Assembly: GCA_030626025.1 (NCBI GenBank)
Contig: DAOUPT010000007.1
Location: 1-64,000, forward strand
Reading direction: 5' to 3'
From: Anderseniella sp.
GTDB taxonomy: Bacteria > Pseudomonadota > Alphaproteobacteria > Rhizobiales > Aestuariivirgaceae
DNA: 64,000 bases
Position numbers and translations under genes: made by a program. Under the pieces are notes generated by a model. It was not told where the DNA came from and did not search any database. It was given only the letters and a program-made list of their open reading frames with translations. Shown here piece by piece: positions 37,258 to 45,063 of this stretch. Numbering within the stretch: position 1 is the first letter of the stretch; each line of letters begins with the position of its first letter.

Positions 37258-37557
37258 GTGAGGTTTAAGAGATTGTTCATTACGGCAACGGTGGTTTGTG
37301 TGTTGCCGGGTTCCGGGTTTTGTCAGGATTTATTTATTGCTGGCACAAGTCCGGAAAGGCGACCTGAAAATGCGCCGGTCATTTCCAAAGAAATAGATAA
37401 GAACGGTAACTGGTATGGCAAAGCGCTTACAGGCGTTGCCCAGCCCTATCCCTACAGTTTGCATTTCCTTGAAAATCAAGGGGGATGGTTCAATCCCTTT
37501 ATCCATCCCGGTGCACCCGGGCCTTATGACATTCGCGGGTGGCACAAAGGCAAGTAA
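37258..37557 (+). CDS. Small exported protein of unknown function, first gene of the Met-rich operon
   Basis: A product of about 99 residues if initiated at GTG 37258 (GGGAGAGCAGGG lies just upstream); another in-frame GTG is at 37240. The start RFKRLFITATVVCVLPGSGFC-QD looks like a Sec signal peptide with cleavage near residue 23. The mature part of about 76 residues is rich in Pro, Gly and aromatics (PYPYSLHFLENQGGWFNPF, HPGAPGPYDIRGW) and has no cysteine or haem motif. I recognise no family. Its position directly behind the sigma-54 promoter and before the Met-rich gene suggests a periplasmic partner of that protein. Confidence 0.65.
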   Translation: MRFKRLFITATVVCVLPGSGFCQDLFIAGTSPERRPENAPVISKEIDKNGNWYGKALTGVAQPYPYSLHFLENQGGWFNPFIHPGAPGPYDIRGWHKGK

Positions 37558-37590
37558 GCAAATTTCAAAACAATCAACGAGTTTAACAGA

Positions 37591-37609
37591 TACCGGAACC
37601 ATTCCGGTA
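37591..37609 (+). repeat. Intercistronic hairpin before the Met-rich gene
   Basis: TACCGGAA-CCA-TTCCGGTA is a perfect 8 bp stem followed by AAAAAGG. It lies 34 bases after the first gene and about 59 bases before the Met-rich start. It may terminate weakly, or may shape relative expression of the first two genes. Confidence 0.5.
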
Positions 37610-37667
37610 AAAAGGCGGTCGGTTTGAAAAACATGCGGCCGCTGACAACCAAAAAGAGGAGCAAGAA

Positions 37668-38807
37668 ATGACAATTAAGCGCTTAAAATATGTGGCGGCC
37701 GCCACAGTGTGCTCAGCCTCATTAATGGCTATGGCCACAGCAATGGCAGGTCAAACAGGTATGAGTGGCATGTCCGGTATGAAAGGTATGTCCGGCATGG
37801 GTGGAATGAGCGGAATGTCTGGCATGAAAGGCATGTCCGGTATGAGCGGGATGTCAGGTCAAGCAGCTCAATCCTGGGTTTGCACACAGTACTCTCTTGC
37901 TAGTGCAAGACAAGCTGGCATGTCCGGCATGAGCGGAATGTCCGGTATGAAAGGCATGAGCGGAATGTCCGGTATGAAAGGCATGAGCGGAATGTCCGGT
38001 ATGAAAGGCATGAGCGGAATGTCCGGTATGAAGGGCATGAGCGGAATGGCTGGCATGAAGGGCATGAGCGGAATGGCTGGCATGAAGGGCATGAGCGGAA
38101 TGGCTGGCATGAAAGGCATGAGCGGAATGGCTGGCATGAAAGGCATGAGCGGAATGTCCGGCATGAAAGGCATGAGCGGAATGTCTGGCATGAAAGGCAT
38201 GTCCGGCATGAAAGGCATGAGCGGAATGGCTGGCATGAAAGGCATGAGTGGAATGTCCGGCATGAAAGGCATGAGCGGAATGTCTGGCATGAGTGGTAAT
38301 TCAGGCGCTCGCTGGGTTTGCACCCAATATACCCTTGGTAATTCCGGCATGAGCGGAATGTCAGGCATGAGCGGAATGTCAGGCATGAAAGGTATGTCCG
38401 GCATGGGCGGAATGTCCGGCATGGGCGGTATGTCCGGTATGTCAGGCATGAAAGGTATGTCCGGCATGGGCGGTATGTCCGGCATGAAAGGCATGTCTGG
38501 TATGAAAGGCATGTCCGGTATGGGCGGAATGTCAGGAATGTCTGGCATGGGCGGTTTCTGGGTCGTTATTCCTGGTGGAAACAACGGCAGAGGACAGTGG
38601 TTGTTCGTACCTAGCTATGTCGGCGGCATGTCCGGCATGGGCGGCATGTCCGGTATGGGCGGCATGTCCGGTATGAAAGGCATGTCCGGCATGGGTGGAA
38701 TGTCTGGCATGAAAGGCATGAAAGGCATGTCAGGTATGGGCGGAATGTCCGGTATGAAAGGCATGTCCGGCATGGCGGCTAAAACCTGGACCCCACCTTC
38801 CAACTAA
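37668..38807 (+). CDS. Exported methionine-rich (M-x-G)n repeat protein
   Basis: A 379-residue protein. Residues 1-28 form a Sec-like signal peptide (TIKRLKYVAAATVCSASLMA, ending AMA-G). The rest is four blocks of the tripeptide M-(S/K/A/G)-G: residues 32-64 (11 triplets), 85-210 (42), 228-296 (23) and 321-368 (16, plus one Met after). By hand count 97 of 379 residues are Met, 93 in the lattice. Higher order is M-S-G, M-S/A-G, M-K-G (nine residues). Linkers contain WVCTQYSLAS, WVCTQYTLGN and an aromatic GQWLFVPSY. The strict i,i+3 Met spacing is that of Cu(I)-binding Mets motifs, but Met is also a sacrificial oxidant target, and an exported Msr and a DMSO-reductase-type enzyme are nearby. AAAGAGGAGCAAGAA gives a strong ribosome site. 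Confidence 0.9.
   Translation: MTIKRLKYVAAATVCSASLMAMATAMAGQTGMSGMSGMKGMSGMGGMSGMSGMKGMSGMSGMSGQAAQSWVCTQYSLASARQAGMSGMSGMSGMKGMSGMSGMKGMSGMSGMKGMSGMSGMKGMSGMAGMKGMSGMAGMKGMSGMAGMKGMSGMAGMKGMSGMSGMKGMSGMSGMKGMSGMKGMSGMAGMKGMSGMSGMKGMSGMSGMSGNSGARWVCTQYTLGNSGMSGMSGMSGMSGMKGMSGMGGMSGMGGMSGMSGMKGMSGMGGMSGMKGMSGMKGMSGMGGMSGMSGMGGFWVVIPGGNNGRGQWLFVPSYVGGMSGMGGMSGMGGMSGMKGMSGMGGMSGMKGMKGMSGMGGMSGMKGMSGMAAKTWTPPSN
37920..38297 (+). repeat. Tandem 27 bp DNA repeat inside the Met-rich gene
   Basis: The second Met block is built from a nearly identical 27-base unit (ATGAGCGGAATGTCCGGTAT plus GAAAGGC, with GCTGGC replacing TCCGGT in several copies), about 14 units including two shortened ones. Such homogeneity implies recent expansion by recombination or slippage, so repeat number may vary between strains. 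Confidence 0.85.
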
Positions 38808-38825
38808 CATTACCAAACAATCTTT

Positions 38826-38852
38826 GCGGGAGGCGGCAAGTCTGCCTCCCGC
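38826..38852 (+). repeat. GC-rich intercistronic hairpin after the Met-rich gene
   Basis: GCGGGAGGC-GGCAAGTCT-GCCTCCCGC forms a perfect 9 bp stem 18 bases after the stop, with no T-run. Stem-loops of this kind protect upstream mRNA from 3' exonucleases, so the two small exported proteins could be made in excess over the downstream redox enzymes. Confidence 0.6.
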
Positions 38853-38885
38853 TAATCCGAAAAGCTGCGAGAGGAGCTTTGAACA

Positions 38886-40001
38886 GTGAACAAAATGGAG
38901 TCCGTTATGTCTTTTCTGGGTTTAGCAGGCGTTGCCTCAACTGTTGGTCTGGCAGCTTTTGCACTCTTTAATGTCGTCGATAAAGGGGCGTATAACCCCA
39001 ATATACCCGTTAAAGCAGCTGTTGAAGTAAATGTTTCAAACGCCGAAAAAAGTGCAAATTCATCCCCTGTTCCCGCCCCTGCTTCCAGAAAACCTGAAGT
39101 AATTCGTGTGGCGGCCAGCAGTGAGACAACGACCACTGCAGATACACAAGAAGATCAAACCATCAAATATGCTAATCCGCCCGCCCGCACAGCCAAAGAG
39201 CAGGCACGCATAGCTCAGGCAGTCGCGACACTGCAAAAGTCGGTCAAGAGCATCGACTATGAGCGAGCCCGTTACCATCCCATACATTTCAAACCACAAA
39301 TTTCAAAAGCCAGCAACAAAGAATGTCTGGTTTGTCATACAGAAATTATGACCCGAAAGCCTCGTAAGGTTTCAAAAGCGGGCGTAAAATCAACCGATAT
39401 TCTGGCCTGGTATCAAACGCTTGATACATATGCCGGCAAACAACAATCATTTCATTTCCGGCATTTGGAAAGTGACTTTGCCAAACAGGTGATGAACCTG
39501 TCGTGCAATTTCTGCCACAAGGGTAATGACCCGCGTGAAGAAACACCGGACATGCAACCTGGTCAAAAATTATTTACAGCATCAGCAAAACCGAATTTTA
39601 CACTACGAAAAATGGTCAACCCCAAGCAGGTCTGCCTGCGTTGTCATGGCAAATTTCCATTTGAAGTTATGGACGGTGTTGAAGGCCCTTGGCACGCTGC
39701 GCGCAAAGATATCGAAGACGAAGAAACACCCAATGGCTGCTTGACATGCCATGGCGAAGACGGCTTCAGGACCAACCGTCATAAGGTCACTTACCTCAAC
39801 GCAGCAAATATCGAAGAGCTGGCCAAGAAGAGTTCTGACGTTTGTTATGGTTGCCACGGCGGGCGTAAATGGTACCGCATAAATTACCCATATCCGCGTC
39901 ACCCCTGGCCTGACATGGATGAGGAAACACCTGAATGGGCTAAAAATCGTCCGACAAAATCAGAACCTGAATATCAATTAAAAGCCAAGGCTGTCAAATA
40001 A
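38886..40001 (+). CDS. Pentaheme c-type cytochrome, membrane-anchored or exported
   Basis: A 371-residue protein with five CxxCH haem c sites: CLVCH 147-151, CNFCH 207-211, CLRCH 250-254, CLTCH 285-289 and CYGCH 320-324. Residues 9-29 (SFLGLAGVASTVGLAAFALF) form an uncleaved anchor or signal, followed by a low-complexity Ala/Ser/Pro/Thr stretch (50-100). It is not a NapC/NirT-type quinol dehydrogenase by sequence pattern. GTG 38886 is nine bases from GAGGAG; ATG 38895 is the alternative. It lies directly before a Tat-exported molybdoenzyme and is the likely electron donor or acceptor for it, since no DmsC/NrfD-type membrane subunit is encoded here. Confidence 0.88.
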   Translation: MNKMESVMSFLGLAGVASTVGLAAFALFNVVDKGAYNPNIPVKAAVEVNVSNAEKSANSSPVPAPASRKPEVIRVAASSETTTTADTQEDQTIKYANPPARTAKEQARIAQAVATLQKSVKSIDYERARYHPIHFKPQISKASNKECLVCHTEIMTRKPRKVSKAGVKSTDILAWYQTLDTYAGKQQSFHFRHLESDFAKQVMNLSCNFCHKGNDPREETPDMQPGQKLFTASAKPNFTLRKMVNPKQVCLRCHGKFPFEVMDGVEGPWHAARKDIEDEETPNGCLTCHGEDGFRTNRHKVTYLNAANIEELAKKSSDVCYGCHGGRKWYRINYPYPRHPWPDMDEETPEWAKNRPTKSEPEYQLKAKAVK

Positions 40002-40027
40002 TCTGCCGGTACACAGGAGATAAAATC

Positions 40028-42568
40028 GTGAAGACTTTGATTAACAAATTACTGTCAGGCAACTCGGCTAAACTGGACCGGCGCAAATTCCTGCAATCAA
40101 CCGCTGCTACAGCTGCGACCGGGCTGGTGATGTCAGGCAAGGCAAAAAAGGCAGAAGCCTTTGCCTATGAGCCTTATCCCAAAGACAATGATCTGACCAC
40201 TGTGGTTACCTCATGTGCGCACAATTGTGGCTCACGTCATATGCTGGTCGCCCATAAAAAAGATGACGTTATCGTGCGCCTGTCGAGCGATGATGGCACC
40301 TATCAGGGTGATGCTTTTGGAACTGACACCGAACAGGTTCCGCAATTGCGCGCTTGTCTGCGTGGTCGCTCATATCGCTTGCGCTTGTACTCACCCGAAC
40401 GCCTGCTTTACCCAATGAAACGGGTTGGTGAGCGCGGTGAAGGGAAATTCAAGCGCATTAGCTGGGATCAGGCGCTGACTGAAATCTCGGAAAAAATGGT
40501 GCAGCTTAAAGAGACTTATGGCCCAACGGCGATCCTTGATCAAAGTTATGCTGGCGCTTCTTATGGTGTACTGCATAAGTCAGACCAGATTGAAGGCTTG
40601 TTGGCGCGTTTTCTTGGCATGTTCGGTTGCCGGACAAATTCATGGTCGGTTCCTTCTTATCAGGCAACAACATTTGCCTCGCGCACCAATTACGGCACTA
40701 TTCAGGATGGTAATGAAGATGATGCTTTTGCTCATTCCAAGCTGATTATCATGTGGGGTTGGAATCCGGCTTACACCTTCCACGGCGGCAATACTTTCTA
40801 CTACATGCGCATGGCCAAACAGCGCGGTTGCAAATTTGTTATCATTGATCCCCAGCACACTGATTCAGCTTCGGCATATGATGCCTGGTGGATTCCGATT
40901 AAACCAAATACCGATGCTGCGATGATGGCCGGCATGGCCTATCATATCTTTGACAAGAACCTCCATGATCAGGAGTTCATCGACAAGTTCGTGCAAGGTA
41001 TGGATAAGGGTACGATGCCGGGATGGGCCAGCGGTCAGGAGAGCTTTAGGGAGTATCTGGCCGGTGCGTTTGACAACACGCCCAAGACACCTGAATGGGC
41101 CGCCGATATTTGCGGGGTTTCTGCAGATGACATTCGCAAACTTGCCGAAATGTATGCGACAACCAAACCGGCAGCGCTCAAGGCATCATGGTCACCGGGC
41201 CGCAATGCTTATGGCGAGCAATATGCCCGCATGGCCAATGCCCTTCAGGCCATGACCGGCAATATCGGCAAACTTGGCGGTTGCGCCGAAGGTGTTGGCA
41301 AGGGCTTTCACGTTGAAGGCACTGCTCACCCTTATGACCAATATGCCAATGTCTGGTTTGCCTCGCTAAAATCTGATCGCTGGGCACATTGTGTATTGAA
41401 TTATCCCAATGTGAAGCGTGAAGAAATCGGTCTGTGGCCACGTCAGGATAACACCGATGGGCAAATCCCCAACATCAAGGCGATTTTCTGGCACGGGTCT
41501 GACTGGTTCAACCAGCTGACCAATATCAACAAGGAAATCAAGGCGATCGAAAAGATGGAAATGGTTGTCTGTATGGATTCAACTATTACCCCGTCAGGCA
41601 TATGGGCGGACTATCTGTTGCCAATCGGCACCCACTTTGAACGCCATGATGTGGCCCTGCCCTGGTACAAAGGTCATTATTATATTCATCGGCCAAAAGT
41701 GATTGAGCCACTGGGTGAATCAAAATCGGATTTCCAGGTTTTCACCGAGCTGGCTTACCGCCTTGGTTTTGGTAAAAGTTTCAATCCAAAAGCCGACCGT
41801 AGCTATTTTGATAATGCTGACGCGGTCGATGAGGCTTATCTGTCAGAATGGTGGGTGAACCGGGTTATGCACCATCAGGGTGTTGAAATCAGCTGGGAAG
41901 AATTTAAAAAACGCGGGGTTTACAAGTTTCTTCTCAAAGAACCCCATGTTGCCTTTAAAGCGCAGATCGAAAATGGCAAACCTTTCCAGACCCCTTCTGG
42001 AAAAATTGAAATTTTCTCTACCACGCTTGCCCAGATTACCGACTGGACTAAAACGCAATATGGTTACGAGATCCCGGCCATTCCAAAATGGATTGAACCG
42101 TGGGAATCACTCAATCATCCACTTGCCAAAAAATTCCCGTTCCATCTGATTTCGCCACACCCGCGCTGGCGCACTCACTCAATCTTTAACAACATTCCCT
42201 GGTTGCGCGAGACATTCTCACAGGAAACAACCATGAATGCTTCTGATGCGCGAAGGCTCGGGTTGAAAACTGGCGATATTGTTGAAGTGTGGAATGATCG
42301 CGGCAAGGTTGTTACACCGCTCTATGTTACCGAGCGCTGTATGCCCGGTGTTGCTGTTTTACATGAGGGAGCCTGGATGGACCTTGATGAAAACGGGGTT
42401 GATCGCTCTGGCAATCCGGACTTCCTGACCAAGGATGATCCAAGTCCGGCAGGTGCATTTGCCTACAACACAGTGCTGGCGAATATCAAAAAAACCGATC
42501 TGGACCACCGGCCCGGCTGGGATAAGCTTTCCACCTCCCGCTCGCACGTTTTCCGTCGTGATAACTGA
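40028..42568 (+). CDS. DMSO-reductase-family molybdopterin oxidoreductase, Tat-exported (DmsA-like)
   Basis: An 846-residue catalytic subunit. A Tat signal (DRRKFLQSTAATAATG, Arg18-Arg19) marks export of the folded enzyme. The Fe-S site reads C63-x3-C67-x3-H71 ... C110 (SCAHNCGSRHML; RACLRGRS): the third ligand of DmsA (Cys) is His here. The bis-MGD fold follows (GEGKFKRISWDQALTEI, LIIMWGWNPAYT, IDPQHTDSASAYDAWWIPI, GNIGKLGG, MNASDARRLGLKTGDIVEVWN). The Mo-ligand region SWSVPSYQATTF aligns with the DmsA serine region, so I expect Ser ligation. DMSO, TMAO, methionine sulfoxide or another S/N-oxide is the likely substrate class; the true substrate is unknown. Confidence 0.85.
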   Translation: MKTLINKLLSGNSAKLDRRKFLQSTAATAATGLVMSGKAKKAEAFAYEPYPKDNDLTTVVTSCAHNCGSRHMLVAHKKDDVIVRLSSDDGTYQGDAFGTDTEQVPQLRACLRGRSYRLRLYSPERLLYPMKRVGERGEGKFKRISWDQALTEISEKMVQLKETYGPTAILDQSYAGASYGVLHKSDQIEGLLARFLGMFGCRTNSWSVPSYQATTFASRTNYGTIQDGNEDDAFAHSKLIIMWGWNPAYTFHGGNTFYYMRMAKQRGCKFVIIDPQHTDSASAYDAWWIPIKPNTDAAMMAGMAYHIFDKNLHDQEFIDKFVQGMDKGTMPGWASGQESFREYLAGAFDNTPKTPEWAADICGVSADDIRKLAEMYATTKPAALKASWSPGRNAYGEQYARMANALQAMTGNIGKLGGCAEGVGKGFHVEGTAHPYDQYANVWFASLKSDRWAHCVLNYPNVKREEIGLWPRQDNTDGQIPNIKAIFWHGSDWFNQLTNINKEIKAIEKMEMVVCMDSTITPSGIWADYLLPIGTHFERHDVALPWYKGHYYIHRPKVIEPLGESKSDFQVFTELAYRLGFGKSFNPKADRSYFDNADAVDEAYLSEWWVNRVMHHQGVEISWEEFKKRGVYKFLLKEPHVAFKAQIENGKPFQTPSGKIEIFSTTLAQITDWTKTQYGYEIPAIPKWIEPWESLNHPLAKKFPFHLISPHPRWRTHSIFNNIPWLRETFSQETTMNASDARRLGLKTGDIVEVWNDRGKVVTPLYVTERCMPGVAVLHEGAWMDLDENGVDRSGNPDFLTKDDPSPAGAFAYNTVLANIKKTDLDHRPGWDKLSTSRSHVFRRDN

Positions 42569-42588
42569 TTTTTTGGAGATTGAATTAA

Positions 42589-43266
42589 ATGGCTCAAGAG
42601 CTCGACAAGAAAAAAATTAAAGCGGCGGTAAAAAAGCGTAAACGTGAGACCTATACACCGGTTGTCCCAAAAATGCAGTTAGGCTTTATCCACAACAATG
42701 TTGACTGCATTGGCTGCCGTGCCTGTGAAATGGCTTGCAAGGACAAAAACGGTTTATCAGCCGGACCGCGTTTCCGGAGGGTCCAATATGTTGAGGGCGG
42801 GACATATCCGGAGGTTTTTGCCTTCAAGATCAATATGTCATGCAACCATTGTGCAGAACCAGCCTGCCTGCCCACCTGCCCGACCGGGGCAATATTCAAG
42901 CGCAAGGAGGATGGTATTGTTGACATTGATTCCACCTTGTGCATCGGCTGTCGGCGATGCGAGGCTGCTTGTCCTTACGGTGCGCCACAGTTTGATCCGG
43001 TCGATAATCTGGTTAAAAAATGCAACATGTGCGTTGATGAGATTGAAGCCGGGCGCAAACCTTATTGCGTTATGGCCTGCATGATGCGAGTGCTGGATAT
43101 CGGCCCGATTGATCAATTGCGTGAAGGAACCTATGACACCAAAGCGCGCGCTCCTCACGAAAAAGTTGTTCGGCAGGTTCGCTCAATGGCTGACCCGGAA
43201 CTGACAAATCCGTCCATCGTTTTTATTCCTCATAGCAAAGGTTTACCGGAAAATGACAGCGACTGA
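42589..43266 (+). CDS. Four-cluster [4Fe-4S] electron-transfer subunit (DmsB-like)
   Basis: A 225-residue DmsB/PsrB/NrfC-family protein with four ferredoxin-type cysteine groups: CIGCRACEMACK, CNHCAEPACLPTCPT, CIGCRRCEAACP and CNMCVDEIEAGRKPYCVMACM. It has no signal peptide and so would be co-exported with the Tat-targeted catalytic subunit, as DmsB is. It starts 20 bases after the catalytic gene, and its end overlaps the chaperone gene by 14 bases. With no membrane anchor subunit in the cluster, it should exchange electrons with the pentaheme cytochrome. Confidence 0.88.
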   Translation: MAQELDKKKIKAAVKKRKRETYTPVVPKMQLGFIHNNVDCIGCRACEMACKDKNGLSAGPRFRRVQYVEGGTYPEVFAFKINMSCNHCAEPACLPTCPTGAIFKRKEDGIVDIDSTLCIGCRRCEAACPYGAPQFDPVDNLVKKCNMCVDEIEAGRKPYCVMACMMRVLDIGPIDQLREGTYDTKARAPHEKVVRQVRSMADPELTNPSIVFIPHSKGLPENDSD

Positions 43267-44002
43267 CGAAAATGCTGCAAAGATCACCCTGAAGCCGATA
43301 GCTGACGATTTGCGTCTGCTGGCAAGGTTCCATGACCGTGAACTTGAACCAGAATTCTTAAGCGGTTTGCGAAAAGGTAAGATCACAGAGTTTTTATCGG
43401 TATCAATGGAATCAGATACCGCCATTCAGGCTGCTAATAATCTTGATGCGGCATTGGCTTTATTGCCCTCAGCTCTTGGTGAAACCATGCTGGACGCACT
43501 TGCGGCGGAGTATGCCAATATTTATTTATGTCATAATTACCGTATCGCACCGACAGGTTCGGTCTGGCTAACAGAAGAAAAACTTGAGCGTCAGGAGCCA
43601 ATGTTTGCGGTGCGCGAATGGTATTCCAAATACGATGTAAAAGCCCCGGACTGGCGCATCCGCCCTGATGATCACATCGTGCATGAATTACAGTTTCTGT
43701 CTGTCTTGTGTGAATTGGATACCAAACAAAGTGCATTGGATGCCGTGGCTTTTCTTGATCAGTGTATGCTGGTCTGGATACCGGATTTTGCAAATGCCGT
43801 GAGTGAGCGGGCACTCGAGCCAATCTACATTGCCAGCGCATCGCTAACCGCTGCGTATCTGGAAGAGTTACGTGATTTGCTTGAAGTGGCCACCGGTATT
43901 GCCCGGCCTGCTGAAGACCCTGAAACGGACGAGGATACTGCACGAGTTTACGACATTGATCTGGATCGGCCTTTTGCTCCAGGTACATCTGAAAGCTGGT
44001 AA
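43253..44002 (+). CDS. TorD/DmsD-family molybdoenzyme chaperone
   Basis: A 249-residue helical protein. The middle carries the family pattern (DALAAEYANIYLCHNYRIAPTGSVWLTEE, then the MFAVREWYSKYDVKAPDWRIRPDDHIVHELQFLSVL segment like the TorD E(Y/F)xxLF...PDHIxxEL motif). These cytosolic chaperones bind the Tat signal and help cofactor insertion into their partner. Overlap with the Fe-S subunit gene implies coupled translation. Confidence 0.85.
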   Translation: MTATDENAAKITLKPIADDLRLLARFHDRELEPEFLSGLRKGKITEFLSVSMESDTAIQAANNLDAALALLPSALGETMLDALAAEYANIYLCHNYRIAPTGSVWLTEEKLERQEPMFAVREWYSKYDVKAPDWRIRPDDHIVHELQFLSVLCELDTKQSALDAVAFLDQCMLVWIPDFANAVSERALEPIYIASASLTAAYLEELRDLLEVATGIARPAEDPETDEDTARVYDIDLDRPFAPGTSESW

Positions 44003-44007
44003 GGCAG

Positions 44008-45063
44008 GTGTTCTGGCAACGCAAATCGGATTCGACTCACCATAATGTCAAACAATGCCCGTTGCCAGAAATTGATGGTAAGGCCTGTGTGCATTCGATT
44101 TCTATCACAGCAAGTTGCCAGCTTTGCGTTGATGCCTGCCCCGCTAAAGCCATCGTCATGGATGATGAGATGCTTGGTCTTGATGAAGCAGCTTGCACCG
44201 CTTGCGGGTTATGTCAGGCGGTCTGCCCGCAAAATGCTATTTCAATAGTTTACGAACCGCCGGTGCGCGGTGATGAAGTATTGCTGGTGTGTGAAAAGAC
44301 CGGGGCTGAATACGGCAGACAACGGATCAGCTGTTTGCATCAGGTGGGTATGGAGCAATTGGCAAAATACTATCAGCAAGGTGTCCGAAAACTAATTGTT
44401 GCTAGCGCTGATTGCAAGACTTGCATTGCACCAGGGCGATTGCTGGAAAAACACCTGCAAGAGTTTAATTTGCTCGCCTGCAACCGTGAACTGTCCCCAA
44501 TCGAAATGATTGTTGGCCCTTGCGTCCCTGATAAAAAATGGTGCCAGGCAGATGAGGAACTTGAGCTGGAGGACTCCAGCAAACGAAAACTCTTTACAGC
44601 TCTTGGTAAGCATTTAAGCGATAATAATAACGAACCGGCGGAAGATGCTCCTGCGTCACAACATGCAAAATTTCAGAGCCGTAACGCATCCCCAAAAACA
44701 ACTATATTCTCATGGGTTCCTCGAATTAATGAAGACCGGTGTGATGGTTGCGATGCCTGCATGAGAATTTGTCCGGCCCATTCCTTGACAAGAGTCAATG
44801 AAAATGGCTCACAAACCCATTACGAAATACTACCGCAAAATTGTAACGGGTGTGAATTGTGTCTGGATGTATGTCAGAACGATGCAATTATTTTGTCAGA
44901 GATGGATGTGTGCAAAACCCGCATCGTTCCATTGCAGGCCTTTACCTGTACATCGTGTGGAGTAGCATGCCATGTGCCAGGTTCAGAGACTAAAGAGGAC
45001 AGTTTATGCAGGATCTGTTCACAGACACAGCATCACAAGAAGCTGTTTCAGGTTCTAACATGA
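44008..45063 (+). CDS. Polyferredoxin with two double-cluster domains and a C-terminal CxxC region
   Basis: A protein of about 351 residues from GTG 44008, five bases after the chaperone stop; the ribosome site is weak, so the start is uncertain. It contains CQLCVDACPAKAI...CTACGLCQAVCPQNAI (about 37-75), a central part with isolated cysteines (CLHQ, ADCKTCIAPGR) resembling NapF/NapG-like proteins, a second pair CDGCDACMRICPAHSL...CNGCELCLDVCQNDAI, and a terminal CTSCGVACHVPG...CRICS. There is no signal peptide. It could feed electrons or reductant to enzyme maturation, or inform the kinase encoded next, whose start overlaps its stop (ATGA). Confidence 0.75.
   Translation: MFWQRKSDSTHHNVKQCPLPEIDGKACVHSISITASCQLCVDACPAKAIVMDDEMLGLDEAACTACGLCQAVCPQNAISIVYEPPVRGDEVLLVCEKTGAEYGRQRISCLHQVGMEQLAKYYQQGVRKLIVASADCKTCIAPGRLLEKHLQEFNLLACNRELSPIEMIVGPCVPDKKWCQADEELELEDSSKRKLFTALGKHLSDNNNEPAEDAPASQHAKFQSRNASPKTTIFSWVPRINEDRCDGCDACMRICPAHSLTRVNENGSQTHYEILPQNCNGCELCLDVCQNDAIILSEMDVCKTRIVPLQAFTCTSCGVACHVPGSETKEDSLCRICSQTQHHKKLFQVLT

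Noticed and set aside
37920-38297. Possible CRISPR-like array (regular 27 bp repeats)
   Set aside because: Repeats are contiguous, in frame and without unique spacers; they encode the M-x-G lattice.
37868-38584. Long antisense open frame (and 38615-38803) through the Met-rich gene
   Set aside because: It is the complement of the M-x-G repeats, giving a low-complexity Pro/Ile/Met pattern, with no ribosome site or signal; the plus-strand gene has a signal peptide, ribosome site and operon context.
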